DNA of 64,000 nt from Streptomyces sp. NRRL F-5123 (GCF_000721495.1 NZ_JOHY01000036.1:25862-89861); one strand, 5' to 3'; positions 42,698 through 53,359 are shown, counted from the stretch's first letter. Notes: generated from the sequence alone by a model not told the origin. A program made the numbers and translations.

Positions 42698-43723
42698 GTG
42701 AGTCCCAACGGCTCCGACCTCCCCCCCCGCCCGGAGGGCATGGGAGGTACCCCCGCCCACAGCCCCCAGGGCGTGGGAGGTTCCTCCACGTCACGGCGCG
42801 GGTTGCGGCGGAGGCTCCCGCAGGCGCTGGCTGCGGGCCTGGTCCTTGCTATGGCCACCGGTTGCTCCTACAAGGACTATCCCCGGCTCGGCATGCCGAG
42901 CCCGGCCACCGAACAGGCTCCGCGGATCCTCGCCCTGTGGCAGGGCTCCTGGGCCGCGGCGCTGGCGACCGGCTGCCTGGTCTGGGGCCTGATCCTGTGG
43001 AGCGTGATCTTCCACCGGCGCAGCCGGACCAAGGTCGAGGTCCCTCCGCAGACCCGCTACAACCTGCCCATCGAGGCGCTCTACACGATCGTCCCGATCG
43101 TGGTGATCGCGGTGCTCTTCTACTTCACCGCGCGCGACGAGAACAAGCTTCTCGCGACGTCGAAGAAGCCCGACCACGTGGTCAACGTGGTGGGCTTCCA
43201 GTGGAGCTGGGGCTTCAACTACCTGGAGAACGTCGACGGTGACCCGTCGACCGGTGCCACGGTCCCGCCGGAGCTGTCCGGGATCCCGGCGAACAAGCTG
43301 CTCTTCCCGAAGGGCGCCGAGGGCGTCTACGACGTCGGCACCCCGGCGAGCGTGGACCCCGACACCGGCAACCCGGGCCCGACGCTGTGGCTGGCCGAGG
43401 GCCAGACGGTGCGCTTCGTGCTGACCTCGCGGGACGTGATCCACTCCTTCTGGATCGTGCCCTTCCTGATGAAGCAGGACGTCATCCCGGGCCACACCAA
43501 CGTCTTCGAGGTGACCCCGAACAAGCGTGGCACGTTCATGGGCAAGTGCGCCGAACTGTGCGGCGTGGACCACTCGCGGATGCTCTTCAACGTGAAGGTC
43601 GTGACGCCCGACGAGTACCAGCAGCACCTGAAGGATCTCGCCAAGGCGGGCAAGACGGGGTACCTCCCGTCCGGAGTCGCCACGACGGGCAACGCGAAGA
43701 ACTCGGAGCCCAAGACCACATGA
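42698..43723 (+). CDS. ctaC: Cytochrome c oxidase subunit II (CtaC)
   Basis: A 341-aa subunit II of the aa3-type oxidase. It has a lipoprotein-type signal ([15 protein letters not shown], Cys at about residue 53), two transmembrane helices (about 85-105 and 130-145) and a periplasmic CuA domain with [11 protein letters not shown] (first ligand His) and [14 protein letters not shown] (two Cys, Glu, His, Met). This copper centre takes electrons from the QcrC c-type haems. GTG at 42698 with GGAAGG ribosome-binding site. Its stop overlaps the ctaD start by 4 bp (ATGA). Confidence 0.97.
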   Translation: MSPNGSDLPPRPEGMGGTPAHSPQGVGGSSTSRRGLRRRLPQALAAGLVLAMATGCSYKDYPRLGMPSPATEQAPRILALWQGSWAAALATGCLVWGLILWSVIFHRRSRTKVEVPPQTRYNLPIEALYTIVPIVVIAVLFYFTARDENKLLATSKKPDHVVNVVGFQWSWGFNYLENVDGDPSTGATVPPELSGIPANKLLFPKGAEGVYDVGTPASVDPDTGNPGPTLWLAEGQTVRFVLTSRDVIHSFWIVPFLMKQDVIPGHTNVFEVTPNKRGTFMGKCAELCGVDHSRMLFNVKVVTPDEYQQHLKDLAKAGKTGYLPSGVATTGNAKNSEPKTT

Positions 43724-45462
43724 GCATTCTCAACGAACCGCACGGCGCGGCACCGGCCGACGACTCCTATGAGGATGAGATCCCGGCCCGCGTCAAGAGC
43801 CCCGGCTCCGTGGCCGTCAAGTGGCTGACCACCACCGACCACAAGACGATCGGCACGCTGTACCTGGTCACGTCGTTCGCGTTCTTCCTCATCGGCGGCG
43901 TGATGGCGCTGCTGATGCGCGCGGAGCTGGCGCGGCCCGGCAACCAGTTCATGTCGAACGAGCAGTTCAACCAGGCCTTCACGATGCACGGCACCGTGAT
44001 GCTGCTGATGTTCGCGACACCACTGTTCGCGGGCTTCACGAACTGGATCATGCCGCTCCAGATCGGCGCGCCCGACGTCGCCTTCCCGCGGCTGAACATG
44101 TTCGCCTACTGGCTGTACCTGTTCGGCTCGCTCATCGCGGTCGGCGGCTTCCTGACCCCGCAGGGTGCGGCGGACTTCGGCTGGTTCGCGTACTCGCCGC
44201 TGTCCAGCGCGGTCAACTCGCCGGGCGTCGGCGCGGACATGTGGATCATGGGTCTGGCCCTCTCCGGCTTCGGCACCATCCTCGGCGCGGTCAACTTCAT
44301 CACCACGATCATCTGCATGCGCGCACCGGGCATGACGATGTTCCGCATGCCGATCTTCGTGTGGAACGTGCTGCTGACCGCCGTGCTGGTCCTGCTCGCC
44401 TTCCCCGTGCTGGCCGCGGCGCTGCTCGCCCTGGAGGCCGACCGGAAATTCGGGGCGCACGTCTTCGACTCCGCGAACGGCGGAGCGCTGTTGTGGCAAC
44501 ACCTCTTCTGGTTCTTCGGCCATCCAGAGGTGTACATCATCGCCTTGCCCTTCTTCGGCATCATCTCCGAGGTCATCCCGGTCTTCGCGCGCAAGCCGAT
44601 GTTCGGTTACATCGGCCTGGTGGCCGCGACCATCTCCATCGCGGGTCTCTCCGTGACGGTGTGGGCGCACCACATGTACGTGACCGGCGGTGTGCTGCTG
44701 CCGTTCTTCTCCTTCATGACCTTCCTGATCGCGGTACCGACCGGTGTGAAGTTCTTCAACTGGATCGGCACCATGTGGAAGGGCTCGCTGAGTTTCGAGA
44801 CACCGATGCTCTGGGCGATCGGCTTCCTGATCACCTTCGCCTTCGGCGGTCTGACCGGCGTCATCCTGGCCGCGCCGCCGCTGGACTTCCACGTGTCCGA
44901 CTCGTACTTCGTGGTGGCGCACTTCCACTACGTGGTGTTCGGCACCGTCGTCTTCGCGATGTTCGCCGGCTTCCACTTCTGGTGGCCGAAGATGACCGGC
45001 AAGATGCTCGACGAGCGGCTCGGCAAGATCACCTTCTGGACGCTCTTCTTCGGCTTCCACGGCACCTTCCTGGTGCAGCACTGGCTCGGCGTCGAGGGCA
45101 TGCCCCGCCGCTACGCCGACTACCTGGCGGCCGACGGCTTCACCACGCTGAACACGGTGTCGACGATCAGTTCGTTCCTGCTCGGTCTGTCGATACTGCC
45201 GTTCCTCTACAACGTGTGGAAGACGGCGAAGTACGGCAAGAAGGTCGAGGTCGACGACCCGTGGGGCTACGGCCGTTCGCTCGAATGGGCGACGTCCTGC
45301 CCGCCGCCGCGGCACAACTTCACCTCGCTGCCGCGTATCCGCTCCGAATCCCCGGCGTTCGACCTGCACCACCCGGAGATCGCGGCGATCGACGCCCTGG
45401 CGGGCCACGGCGCGAGCAGTTCGGCTATTTCCGGCGCTGAGGGCAAGGGAGCGGGCGAGTGA
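43720..45462 (+). CDS. ctaD: Cytochrome c oxidase subunit I (CtaD)
   Basis: A 580-aa catalytic subunit with twelve predicted transmembrane helices. Haem and copper ligands are visible: [12 protein letters not shown] (low-spin haem His), [17 protein letters not shown] (CuB His and the cross-linked Tyr), [11 protein letters not shown] (CuB His pair) and [12 protein letters not shown] (haem a3 and a His). It reduces oxygen and pumps protons. Overlaps ctaC and ctaF by 4 bp at each end (ATGA and GTGA), so the three are translationally coupled. Confidence 0.98.
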   Translation: MSILNEPHGAAPADDSYEDEIPARVKSPGSVAVKWLTTTDHKTIGTLYLVTSFAFFLIGGVMALLMRAELARPGNQFMSNEQFNQAFTMHGTVMLLMFATPLFAGFTNWIMPLQIGAPDVAFPRLNMFAYWLYLFGSLIAVGGFLTPQGAADFGWFAYSPLSSAVNSPGVGADMWIMGLALSGFGTILGAVNFITTIICMRAPGMTMFRMPIFVWNVLLTAVLVLLAFPVLAAALLALEADRKFGAHVFDSANGGALLWQHLFWFFGHPEVYIIALPFFGIISEVIPVFARKPMFGYIGLVAATISIAGLSVTVWAHHMYVTGGVLLPFFSFMTFLIAVPTGVKFFNWIGTMWKGSLSFETPMLWAIGFLITFAFGGLTGVILAAPPLDFHVSDSYFVVAHFHYVVFGTVVFAMFAGFHFWWPKMTGKMLDERLGKITFWTLFFGFHGTFLVQHWLGVEGMPRRYADYLAADGFTTLNTVSTISSFLLGLSILPFLYNVWKTAKYGKKVEVDDPWGYGRSLEWATSCPPPRHNFTSLPRIRSESPAFDLHHPEIAAIDALAGHGASSSAISGAEGKGAGE

Positions 45463-45857
45463 AGGTCCAAGGATGGATGTTCGGCGGCTTCGCGGCCTTC
45501 ATCCTCGCGGTGGCCGTCGTCTACGGCCTCTGGTCGAAGGAGCCGGCCGGCACCACCGCGCTGTTCCTGGGCTTCGGCCTGTGCACGATGATCGCGTTCT
45601 ACCTCGGCTTCACCGCCAACCGGGCGGACACCGGGGCGATGGACCGCGAGGACGCCGACGTCGCGGACGACGCGGGGGAGCTGGGCTTCTTCAGCCCGCA
45701 CAGCTGGCAGCCGCTGATGCTGGCCGCCGGTGGCGCCCTGGCCTTCATGGGCATCATCTTCGGCTGGTGGCTGCTGTTCTTCTCGATGCCGGTCATCCTG
45801 ATGGGTGTCTTCGGCTGGGTGTTCGAGTACTACCGCGGTGTGGACCGCACGCAGTGA
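45459..45857 (+). CDS. ctaF: Cytochrome c oxidase subunit IV (CtaF)
   Basis: A 132-aa actinobacterial subunit IV. Two early transmembrane helices ([22 protein letters not shown] and [24 protein letters not shown]), a short acidic loop, then two more ([22 protein letters not shown] and the last helix). It stabilises the aa3 oxidase within the bc1-aa3 supercomplex. GTG start at 45459 overlaps the ctaD stop by 4 bp. Confidence 0.95.
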   Translation: MKVQGWMFGGFAAFILAVAVVYGLWSKEPAGTTALFLGFGLCTMIAFYLGFTANRADTGAMDREDADVADDAGELGFFSPHSWQPLMLAAGGALAFMGIIFGWWLLFFSMPVILMGVFGWVFEYYRGVDRTQ

Positions 45858-47169
45858 CCGCGGTCTGACCGCACCACTGCCCAGGGCGGGCCGCGGCACC
45901 CCACCAGGTGCCGCGGCCCTGCTCGCGGCTCCCCTCGCGGTGGGGCTCACCGCATGCAGCGGCGACGGCAACCCGCTGGCGGAGCCGCCCCACGAGTCCG
46001 CGGCCAAGGTGGCGTACTCCATCGCGGACGGCGGCAAGGCCGACCCCAGCAAGCCGCTCAAGGTCACCGTCAAGGACGACGGCAGCCGGATCACCGACGT
46101 CACGGCCACCGACGCCGCCGGCCGCTTCGTGGCGGGCAAGCTCAGCGAGGACGGCCGCAGCTGGCAGTCCACCACCGCGCTGGCCGCCGGCGCCCACTAC
46201 ACGGTCCGGGTGAGCACCGAGGACTCCGACGGCCACCCCGGCCGCAAGACGCTGACCTTCGACACCACCCCGGCCGACGCCGGCCTGCACGTCACCTTCG
46301 GCCCCGACGCGGGCACGTACGGCGTCGGGCAGCCCATCACCGCGGCGCTGAGCGTCCCGGTCAAGTCCCCGGCGGCGCGTGCCGTCGTGGAGTCCCACCT
46401 CCAGGTGAGCGCCAGCCCGGCGGCGTCCCCCGGCTCCTGGTACTGGGTCGACGACCGCACCCTGCACTACCGCCCCAGCGCCTACTGGCCCGCGCACGCC
46501 CGGATAACGGCCACCAGCACGCTGGGCGGGGTCAAGGTCCAGGACAAGCTCTTCGGCGGCGCGGACAAGCCGCTCACGCTGCAGACCGGCGACCGCATCG
46601 AGGCGGTCACGGACGCGGCGACCGACCAGATGACCTTCAAGGACGACGGCAAGGTCGTCCGCACCCTGCCCGTCACCACGGGCAAGCCCGGCTTCGACAC
46701 CCGCAACGGCATCAAGGTGGTGCTGGCCAAGGAGAGCTTCGTACAGATGAAGAGCACCACCGTCGGCATCGCCGCGGGCAGCTCCGACTCGTACGACCTG
46801 CCCGTCTACTGGGCCACCCGGGTGACATGGAGCGGCGAATACGTGCACGCCGCGCCCTGGTCCGTCGGCTCCCAGGGGTACGCCAACGTCAGCCACGGCT
46901 GCACGGGCATGAGCACCGACGACGCGCACTGGTTCTTCGACCACGTGCGCCCCGGCGACATCGTCCAGGTCGTCAACAGCCACGGCGCGACGATGACGCC
47001 GTTCGACAACGGATTCGGCGACTGGAACCTCGACGAGGCCCAGTGGCTCAAGGGCAGTGCCCTGGGCAAGGCCACGGCGCCGAGCGCGCAGCAGGGCTCC
47101 ACGTCCGGCGGTGGCGGCCCGATGTCACCACTGTCCAACCCCGCCCGGCTGCGCCCCGAGACGGCCTGA
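45838..47169 (+). CDS. L,D-transpeptidase (YkuD/ErfK-type) lipoprotein
   Basis: A 443-aa cell-wall enzyme. A lipobox LTAC (about residue 40) predicts a lipoprotein. An Ig-like region (about 55-215) precedes a YkuD catalytic domain ending in YANVSHGCTGMSTDDAHWFF, with the catalytic Cys in SHGC. Such enzymes make 3-3 crosslinks in peptidoglycan. The start is uncertain: GTG at 45838 overlaps ctaF by 20 bp and lacks a good ribosome-binding site, yet no other standard start gives a signal peptide except GTG 45805. Location directly after ctaF suggests read-through from the oxidase genes. Confidence 0.9.
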   Translation: MWTARSDRGLTAPLPRAGRGTPPGAAALLAAPLAVGLTACSGDGNPLAEPPHESAAKVAYSIADGGKADPSKPLKVTVKDDGSRITDVTATDAAGRFVAGKLSEDGRSWQSTTALAAGAHYTVRVSTEDSDGHPGRKTLTFDTTPADAGLHVTFGPDAGTYGVGQPITAALSVPVKSPAARAVVESHLQVSASPAASPGSWYWVDDRTLHYRPSAYWPAHARITATSTLGGVKVQDKLFGGADKPLTLQTGDRIEAVTDAATDQMTFKDDGKVVRTLPVTTGKPGFDTRNGIKVVLAKESFVQMKSTTVGIAAGSSDSYDLPVYWATRVTWSGEYVHAAPWSVGSQGYANVSHGCTGMSTDDAHWFFDHVRPGDIVQVVNSHGATMTPFDNGFGDWNLDEAQWLKGSALGKATAPSAQQGSTSGGGGPMSPLSNPARLRPETA

Positions 47170-47177
47170 GCGGCCCG

Positions 47178-47606
47178 CTAGCGGGCCGCGACGGCCTTCG
47201 AGGGCTCAGCGGCCCCCGGGACGCTGCGGCGCAGCAGCACGGCGAGCGTGTCGTTCAGCGCCACCGGGTCCACCGGGTGCGTGACGGCGGCGTCCGCGCG
47301 GCTCCAGGTGGCCAGCCAGGCGTCCTGCGGGCGCCCGATGAGCACCAGCACCGGCGGGCAGCGGAAGATCTCGTCCTTGATCTGGCGGCACACGCCCATC
47401 CCGCCCGCCGGAGCCGTCTCGCCGTCCAGGATGCAGGCGTCGATACCGCCGTTGCCCAGCTCGGTCAGGACCGCGGGCAGCGTCGCGCACTCCACGAACT
47501 CCACCGGCGGCAGGTCCGCGGCGGGCCGGCGGCCGACGGCGAGCCGGACCTGCTCCCGGGTGTTGGCGTCGTCGCTGTAGACCAGCACCGTGGCGGTCGC
47601 CTGCAT
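47178..47606 (-). CDS. Stand-alone receiver-like protein
   Basis: A 142-aa protein that fills a response-regulator receiver domain with no output domain: ATVLVYSDDANTREQVRLAVG at the N-terminus, IDACILDGETAPAGGMGVCRQI with the candidate phospho-acceptor Asp (about residue 62), and a later VLVLIGRPQDAW. The acidic pair after strand 1 is present as DD. The usual Lys near the C-terminus is not obvious, so phosphorylation is uncertain. It is embedded in the respiratory gene cluster, on the opposite strand, 8 bp from the convergent transpeptidase stop. Confidence 0.85.
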   Translation of the reverse strand: MQATATVLVYSDDANTREQVRLAVGRRPAADLPPVEFVECATLPAVLTELGNGGIDACILDGETAPAGGMGVCRQIKDEIFRCPPVLVLIGRPQDAWLATWSRADAAVTHPVDPVALNDTLAVLLRRSVPGAAEPSKAVAAR

Positions 47607-47823
47607 CCTGGCTCCTCGAAGCTCGTGAACGCTTTCTCAAGTGCTTGCCGATGCTACTCCCGCGAGGGCCTTCCGTGGAGGGGCCGGAGCACCTCCGGAT
47701 CCGCTGGCGCGTCCGGCCGTCCCCCGTCCGGGTGACCTCAACGCCGCTGGACACGGTCGCGCGAAGGACCTTGACACACCGAAGGGGACCCCCGGAGTGA
47801 GCGCCAGATAAGCGACCGACATA

Positions 47824-48444
47824 ATGACGGACGTGGCGACAGCAACAGCAGTAGAAACCGGGCACGCGCACCCGTCGGTCAACCGGCCGAACCTCACCAG
47901 CGTCGGAACCATCATCTGGCTGAGTTCCGAGCTGATGTTCTTCGCGGCCCTCTTCGCGATGTACTTCACCCTTCGGTCGGTCACGGGTGCCGACTTCTGG
48001 AAGGAACACGCGCATGCGTTGAACGTGCCGTTCTCCGCGACGAACACCACGATCCTGGTGCTCTCCTCCTTCACCTGCCAGATGGGCGTGTTCGCCGCCG
48101 AGCGCGGTGACGTGAAGAAGCTGCGCTCCTGGTTCATCGTGACGTTCATCATGGGCGCGGTGTTCATCGGCGGGCAGATCTTCGAGTACACGAACCTGGT
48201 CAAGAAGGACGGGATCTCCCTCAGCTCGGACCCGTACGGCTCGGTGTTCTACCTGACCACCGGCTTCCACGGGCTGCACGTGACGGGTGGTCTGATCGCC
48301 TTCCTGCTGGTGCTGGGCCGTACGTACGCGGCCAAGCGCTTCACGCACCAGCAGGCCACCGCTGCGATCGTCGTCTCCTACTACTGGCACTTCGTCGATG
48401 TCGTCTGGATCGGCCTCTTCGCCACGATCTACCTGATCAAGTAG
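47824..48444 (+). CDS. ctaE: Cytochrome c oxidase subunit III (CtaE)
   Basis: A 206-aa subunit III with five transmembrane helices, the short actinobacterial form. Typical features are [19 protein letters not shown] at the first helix, [22 protein letters not shown] (the conserved FHGLHV) and [16 protein letters not shown]. It starts the second respiratory unit, followed by qcrC, qcrA and qcrB on the same strand. ATG at 47824. The 217-bp region upstream is shared with the divergent receiver-like gene and should hold both promoters. Confidence 0.97.
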   Translation: MTDVATATAVETGHAHPSVNRPNLTSVGTIIWLSSELMFFAALFAMYFTLRSVTGADFWKEHAHALNVPFSATNTTILVLSSFTCQMGVFAAERGDVKKLRSWFIVTFIMGAVFIGGQIFEYTNLVKKDGISLSSDPYGSVFYLTTGFHGLHVTGGLIAFLLVLGRTYAAKRFTHQQATAAIVVSYYWHFVDVVWIGLFATIYLIK

Positions 48445-48524
48445 TCGGTCGCGTACCACAGCACGGTGCCGGACAGGCACAACCCGAAGCATCGAGACAA
48501 GAGATCCTGACACCGGGGTAATCC

Positions 48525-49334
48525 GTGAAAAAGCTCTCCGCACGACGGCGCCACCCGCTGGCGGCGCTCGTCGTCCTACTCTTCGCGCTAGCGGCCACCG
48601 GGGGGCTGTACGCCGCGCTCTCTCCGGCACCCAAGGCGCAGGCCGACGACTCTTCCCAGTCCATCGCGATCACCGAGGGACAGAAGCTGTTCTCGGTGGG
48701 CTGCGCGAGCTGCCACGGCGCTCACGGGCAGGGCAGCTCCGACGGCCCGAGCCTGGTCGGCGTCGGCTCCGCGGCGGTGGACTTCCAGGTCGGCAGCGGC
48801 CGGATGCCCGCGCAGCAGCCCGGCCCGCAGGTCCAGAAGAAGAAGAAGCAGTACAGCCAGCAGGAAATCGACCAGCTGGCCGCGTACATCGCCTCGCTCG
48901 GCCCCGGCCCGGTGGCCCCGACGGCGAACCAGTACGACCCGGCAGGCGGTGACGTCGCCAAGGGCGGCGAGCTGTTCCGCACCAACTGCGCGCAGTGCCA
49001 CAACTTCGTCGGCAAGGGTGGTGCCCTCACCGATGGCAAGTACGCCCCCACGCTGAAGGGTGTCGAGCCCAAGCACATCTACGAGGCCATGCAGACCGGC
49101 CCGCAGAACATGCCGTCCTTCCCGGACACGACGATGCCGCAGCAGCAGAAGCAGGACATCATCGCGTACCTGAACGAGGTCGACACCGCACAGTCCAAGA
49201 ACCCGGGCGGCTTCACGCTCGGCGGCTTCGGCCCGGTGCCCGAGGGTCTGTTCGCCTACGTCTTCGGCCTCGGCACGCTGATCGCCATCGCCGCCTGGAT
49301 CGCGGCCCGGACGACTAAGGCCAAGAAGTCATGA
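48525..49334 (+). CDS. qcrC: Menaquinol-cytochrome c reductase di-haem c subunit (QcrC)
   Basis: A 269-aa membrane-tethered c-type cytochrome with two haem sites, CASCH (about residue 60) and CAQCH (about 157). An N-terminal signal anchor (ALVVLLFALAATGGLYAAL) and a C-terminal helix (GLFAYVFGLGTLIAIAAWIAA) hold it at the membrane. The two-haem design replaces a free cytochrome c, passing electrons from the bc1 complex straight to CuA. GTG at 48525. Stop overlaps the qcrA start by 4 bp. Confidence 0.97.
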   Translation: MKKLSARRRHPLAALVVLLFALAATGGLYAALSPAPKAQADDSSQSIAITEGQKLFSVGCASCHGAHGQGSSDGPSLVGVGSAAVDFQVGSGRMPAQQPGPQVQKKKKQYSQQEIDQLAAYIASLGPGPVAPTANQYDPAGGDVAKGGELFRTNCAQCHNFVGKGGALTDGKYAPTLKGVEPKHIYEAMQTGPQNMPSFPDTTMPQQQKQDIIAYLNEVDTAQSKNPGGFTLGGFGPVPEGLFAYVFGLGTLIAIAAWIAARTTKAKKS

Positions 49335-50398
49335 GCGAAACCGGATCCAACGACGTGTCAGAGCCACACGAGCACCTGCCGGCCGCCGGGGGCGGCCACG
49401 GCGCCGAGACCGCGGTCCACCGCGACCCCTTCGGCGACCCGGGGCACCCCGAGCACGAGTACCGCCGCCAGGACATCGACGAGAAGGCGGCGAAGCACTC
49501 CGAGCGCGTCGTCGCCGGGCTGTTCACCCTCTCGATGATCGGCACCATCGCCTTCATCGCGTGCTTCGTGATCTTCCCGGTCGGCAAGTACGTCTACATC
49601 TTCCCGTTCGGCCACGTCAGCGCGCTGAACTTCTCCCTCGGCCTGACGCTCGCCGTCGCGCTGCTGGGACTCGGCGCGGGTGCCGTCCACTGGGCCCGCA
49701 CCCTGATGTCGGACGAGGAGATGGCCGACGAGCGGCACTCCGCCGGCGCCGACGAAGAGCTGCGCGCCACGATGGAAGAGCAGTGGAAGCAGGGCGTGCA
49801 GGAGAGCGGCTTCGGCCGCCGCAAGCTGGTGCGCAACACCATGCTCGGCGCGCTCACGCTGGTCCCGCTGTCGGCCGTGGTGATTCTGCGCGACCTCGGT
49901 CCGCTGCCGGAGGACAAGCTCCGCCACACCGCGTGGGCCAAGGGCAAGGCGCTGATCAACCCGAACACCAACAAGCCGCTGCGCCCCGAGGACATCGCCG
50001 TCGGCTCGCTCACCTTCGCCAACCCCGAAGGCCTCAGCGAGGACGACGAGGACTTCCAGGAGCAGCTCGCGAAGGCCGCCCTGATGGTCGTCCGGATCAA
50101 GCCGGAGGACATCAAGGACAAGAAGGAACTCGACTGGTCCCACGAGGGGATCGTCGCCTTCTCGAAGATCTGCACGCACGTCGGCTGCCCCGTCAGCCTC
50201 TACGAGCAGCAGACGCACCACGTGCTGTGCCCCTGCCACCAGTCGACGTTCGACCTGTCGGACGGTGCGCGAGTGCTCTTCGGGCCGGCCGGGCACCGGC
50301 TGCCGCAGCTGCGTATCAGCGTCAATGGTGAGGGTAATCTGGTCGCCATGGGCGACTTCGAGGTTCCCGTCGGTCCGGCCTTCTGGGAGCGCGGATGA
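49331..50398 (+). CDS. qcrA: Rieske iron-sulfur subunit (QcrA)
   Basis: A 355-aa Rieske protein of the actinobacterial type, with three N-terminal membrane helices (about residues 58-80, 93-113 and 170-190) rather than one. The [2Fe-2S] motifs CTHVGC (about 282) and CPCHQSTFD (about 302) are followed by GPAGHRLPQL. It accepts the first electron from menaquinol. A Pro/His/Gly-rich cytosolic N-terminus precedes the first helix. Start and stop overlap neighbours through ATGA junctions. Confidence 0.97.
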   Translation: MSETGSNDVSEPHEHLPAAGGGHGAETAVHRDPFGDPGHPEHEYRRQDIDEKAAKHSERVVAGLFTLSMIGTIAFIACFVIFPVGKYVYIFPFGHVSALNFSLGLTLAVALLGLGAGAVHWARTLMSDEEMADERHSAGADEELRATMEEQWKQGVQESGFGRRKLVRNTMLGALTLVPLSAVVILRDLGPLPEDKLRHTAWAKGKALINPNTNKPLRPEDIAVGSLTFANPEGLSEDDEDFQEQLAKAALMVVRIKPEDIKDKKELDWSHEGIVAFSKICTHVGCPVSLYEQQTHHVLCPCHQSTFDLSDGARVLFGPAGHRLPQLRISVNGEGNLVAMGDFEVPVGPAFWERG

Positions 50399-52038
50399 GT
50401 ACATCGACTGAGACCGCCTCGACGAACACTCGCCGGGGCCCGAAACCTGCAGGCCAGAAAGTCGCGGAGTGGACAGACGCGCGGCTCGGGCTCTACAAGG
50501 TCGGCAAAGCCAATCTGCGGAAGATCTTCCCCGACCACTGGTCGTTCATGCTGGGCGAGATCTGCCTCTACAGCTTCATCATCCTCATCCTCACGGGTGT
50601 GTACCTGACGCTGTTCTTCCACCCCAGCATGGCCGAGACGATCTACCACGGCCCGTACGCCCCGCTCCAGGGCCAGCGGATGTCGGAGGCGTACGCCTCC
50701 ACCATGCACATCAGCTTCGAGGTGCGCGGCGGTCTGCTGATCCGTCAGATCCACCACTGGGCGGCTCTGATCTTCCTCGCGGGCATGCTCGTGCACATGA
50801 TGCGCATCTTCTTCACGGGTGCGTTCCGCAAGCCGCGTGAGCTGAACTGGCTCTTCGGCTGGACGCTGCTGTTCATCGGCTGCTTCGAGGGCTTCACCGG
50901 CTACTCGCTGCCCGACGACCTGCTGTCCGGCACCGGTGTCCGGTTCGTGGACGGCGCGATCCTCTCCACGCCGGTCATCGGAACGTACCTGTCGATGTTC
51001 ATCTTCGGCGGCGAGTTCCCCGGCCACAACTTCGTGCCGATCTTCTACTCGGTGCACATCCTGCTGTTCCCCGGCATCATGGCGGCCCTCGTGACCGCGC
51101 ACATGATCCTCGTCGTGTACCACAAGCACACGCAGTTCCCGGGCGCGGGCAAGACCGAGAAGAACGTCATCGGCATGCCGCTGCTCCCGATCTACACGGC
51201 CAAGGCGGGCGGCTTCTTCTTCCTGGTCTTCGGTGTCATCGCGGCCCTCGCGGCCATCGCGACGGTCAACCCGATCTGGGCGATCGGCCCGTACCGGCCG
51301 GACCAAGTGTCGACGGGTGCCCAACCCGACTGGTACATGGGCTTCCCCGAAGGCCTGATCCGGGTGATGCCCGGCTGGGAGATCAACGCATGGGGCCACA
51401 CGCTCGTGCTGGGTGTGTTCATCCCGTTGATAATCTTCCCGCTGGTCCTGGTGGCCATCGGCGTCTACCCGTTCATCGAGTCCTGGATCACCGGTGACAA
51501 GCGCGAGCACCACCTGCTGGACCGCCCGCGCAACCGCCCGGTGCGCACCGGACTGGGTGTGGCCTGGCTGACGCTGTACTTCACGCTCCTCATCGGCGGC
51601 GGCAACGACCTGTGGGCCACGCACTTCCACCTGTCGATCGAGACGATCACCTGGGCCGTGCGGATCGGCTTCTTCGTCCTGCCGGTGATCGCGTTCTGGG
51701 TCACCAAGCGGATCTGCCTCGGCCTCCAGCGCCGGGACCGCGAGAAGGTGCTGCACGGTCGCGAGACCGGCATCATCAAGCGGCTCCCGCACGGCGAGTT
51801 CATCGAGGTCCACGAGCCGCTCCCGCAGGAGCAGCTGCACATGCTCACCGCGCACGAGCAGCCGCAGCCGCTGGAGATCGGCCCCGCGGTCGACGAGAAC
51901 GGTGTCGAGCGCAAGACCAGCCCCGTCACCAAGCTCCGGGCCAAGCTGTCGCGCGGTTACTACGGCGAGCACAGCCAGATCCCGAAGCCGACGGTCGAGG
52001 AGTACGACGAGATCACGAGCGGCCACGGTCACCACTGA
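50395..52038 (+). CDS. qcrB: Cytochrome b subunit (QcrB)
   Basis: A 547-aa di-haem cytochrome b with about eight or nine transmembrane helices. Haem-binding His pairs lie in IRQIHHWAALIFLAGMLVHMM and PIFYSVHILLFPGIMAALVTAHMIL. The menaquinol site region is GTGVRFVDGAI and NPIWAIGPYRPDQVSTGAQPDWYMGF (the PDWY motif of cytochrome b). A long cytosolic C-terminal tail (about residues 440-547) is an actinobacterial feature. Last gene of the cluster. ATG overlaps the qcrA stop by 4 bp. Confidence 0.97.
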   Translation: MSTSTETASTNTRRGPKPAGQKVAEWTDARLGLYKVGKANLRKIFPDHWSFMLGEICLYSFIILILTGVYLTLFFHPSMAETIYHGPYAPLQGQRMSEAYASTMHISFEVRGGLLIRQIHHWAALIFLAGMLVHMMRIFFTGAFRKPRELNWLFGWTLLFIGCFEGFTGYSLPDDLLSGTGVRFVDGAILSTPVIGTYLSMFIFGGEFPGHNFVPIFYSVHILLFPGIMAALVTAHMILVVYHKHTQFPGAGKTEKNVIGMPLLPIYTAKAGGFFFLVFGVIAALAAIATVNPIWAIGPYRPDQVSTGAQPDWYMGFPEGLIRVMPGWEINAWGHTLVLGVFIPLIIFPLVLVAIGVYPFIESWITGDKREHHLLDRPRNRPVRTGLGVAWLTLYFTLLIGGGNDLWATHFHLSIETITWAVRIGFFVLPVIAFWVTKRICLGLQRRDREKVLHGRETGIIKRLPHGEFIEVHEPLPQEQLHMLTAHEQPQPLEIGPAVDENGVERKTSPVTKLRAKLSRGYYGEHSQIPKPTVEEYDEITSGHGHH

Positions 52039-52119
52039 CCGACCTGCGGTCCGCTGAGCCGGGTGGGTGCCCTTCGCGGGTGCCCGCCCGGCTTCTTCCG
52101 TCCCGGAGGGGTGGTGCGG

Positions 52120-52197
52120 GCGGTTGCCGGGCCACCGGCCGGTGGTGGGTTTGCCGCCCAGTTCCGCCCCCGGAGCTTCGCCCGGGAGGCACCCCCG
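52120..52197. repeat. Dispersed palindromic element, copy g (diverged)
   Basis: Contains GGGCCACCGGCCGGTGG and a closing GCCCAGTTCCGCCCCCGGAG / CTTCGCCCGGGAGGCACCCCC, the same order of modules as the other copies. It is downstream of qcrB. The remaining 52039-52269 gap also holds the trpD promoter. Confidence 0.6.
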
Positions 52198-52269
52198 GCG
52201 CCGCCTGAGTGGTGCCGCCTGCCGATAGGGTGGGCCCCCACGGCCCGAGGGCGAGGTAGGAGCGTAACC

Positions 52270-53337
52270 ATGAGCGTTGTGAACCCGGCAGAGAGCACCG
52301 GCACGGGATCGCTCCGGTCCTGGCCGGACGTGCTGACCGCGCTGATCTCGGGGCAGGATCTGGACGCCGAGGACACGGCGTGGGCGATGGACCAGATCAT
52401 GACCGGCAGCGCCACCGACGTGCAGATCGCCGGCTTCGCGGTCGCGCTGCGCGCCAAGGGGGAGACGGTCGAGGAAGTCACCGGCATGGTGCGGGCGATG
52501 TACGCGCACGCCAAGACCATCGAGGTGCCCGGTCCCACGGTCGACATCGTCGGTACCGGCGGCGACCGCGCCAAGACCGTCAACATCTCCACCATGTCGG
52601 CCATAACGGTCGCGGGCACCGGTGCGAAGGTCGTCAAGCACGGCAACCGCGCCGCGTCCTCCGCGAGCGGCGCCAGCGACGTGCTGAGCCACCTCGGGGT
52701 GAACCTGGACCTGCCGCCGCACCGGGTCGTGGAGGTCGCAGAAGAGGCGGGCATCACCTTCTGCTTCGCCGTGAAGTTCCATCCCGCCCTGCGCCATGTG
52801 GCCACCGCGCGCGGCGAGTTGGGGGTCGCCACGACCTTCAACTTCCTCGGCCCGCTCACCAACCCGGCCCGGGTACGGGCGCAGGCCACCGGCGTCGCGA
52901 ACGCCCGGGTCGCGCCGATCATGGCCGGGGTGCTGGCCGAACGCGGCTCGTCCGCACTGGTCTTCCGCGGTGACGACGGCCTGGACGAACTCACGACCAC
53001 CGCCACCTCCCAGGTGTGGTGGGTCCGCGACGGCAAGGTCACCCACCAGTCCTTCGACCCGCGCGACATCGGCATCGGCCTGGTGCCCGTCGACGCGCTG
53101 CGCGGCGGCTCCCCGGCGCACAACGCCGACGTCGCCCGGCGCGTCCTGGCCGGCGGGACCGGCCCGGTCCGCGAGGCGGTGCTGCTCAACTCCGCGGCCG
53201 CGCTCGTCGCCCTGGAGCCCGGCATCGGGACGCTGGAGGAGCAGTTGGCCGCCGGCGTCGAGCGGGCCGCGCAGTCGCTGGACTCCGGCGCGGCCGCCGC
53301 GGTGCTCGAGCGCTGGGCCGCGGCCAGCAACGCCTGA
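52270..53337 (+). CDS. trpD: Anthranilate phosphoribosyltransferase (TrpD)
   Basis: A 355-aa enzyme transferring phosphoribose from PRPP to anthranilate in tryptophan synthesis. Conserved motifs: [20 protein letters not shown] (about residues 94-113, the PRPP loop GTGGD), [17 protein letters not shown] (the KHGN motif) and [14 protein letters not shown] at 52270 with an AGGTAGGAG ribosome-binding site. It is not within a trp operon here; streptomycetes often carry more than one TrpD homologue, so this may be a second copy with a specialised or reduced role. Confidence 0.94.
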   Translation: MSVVNPAESTGTGSLRSWPDVLTALISGQDLDAEDTAWAMDQIMTGSATDVQIAGFAVALRAKGETVEEVTGMVRAMYAHAKTIEVPGPTVDIVGTGGDRAKTVNISTMSAITVAGTGAKVVKHGNRAASSASGASDVLSHLGVNLDLPPHRVVEVAEEAGITFCFAVKFHPALRHVATARGELGVATTFNFLGPLTNPARVRAQATGVANARVAPIMAGVLAERGSSALVFRGDDGLDELTTTATSQVWWVRDGKVTHQSFDPRDIGIGLVPVDALRGGSPAHNADVARRVLAGGTGPVREAVLLNSAAALVALEPGIGTLEEQLAAGVERAAQSLDSGAAAAVLERWAAASNA

Positions 53338-53359
53338 GCCCCGCCGCACCCGCTTCGAC

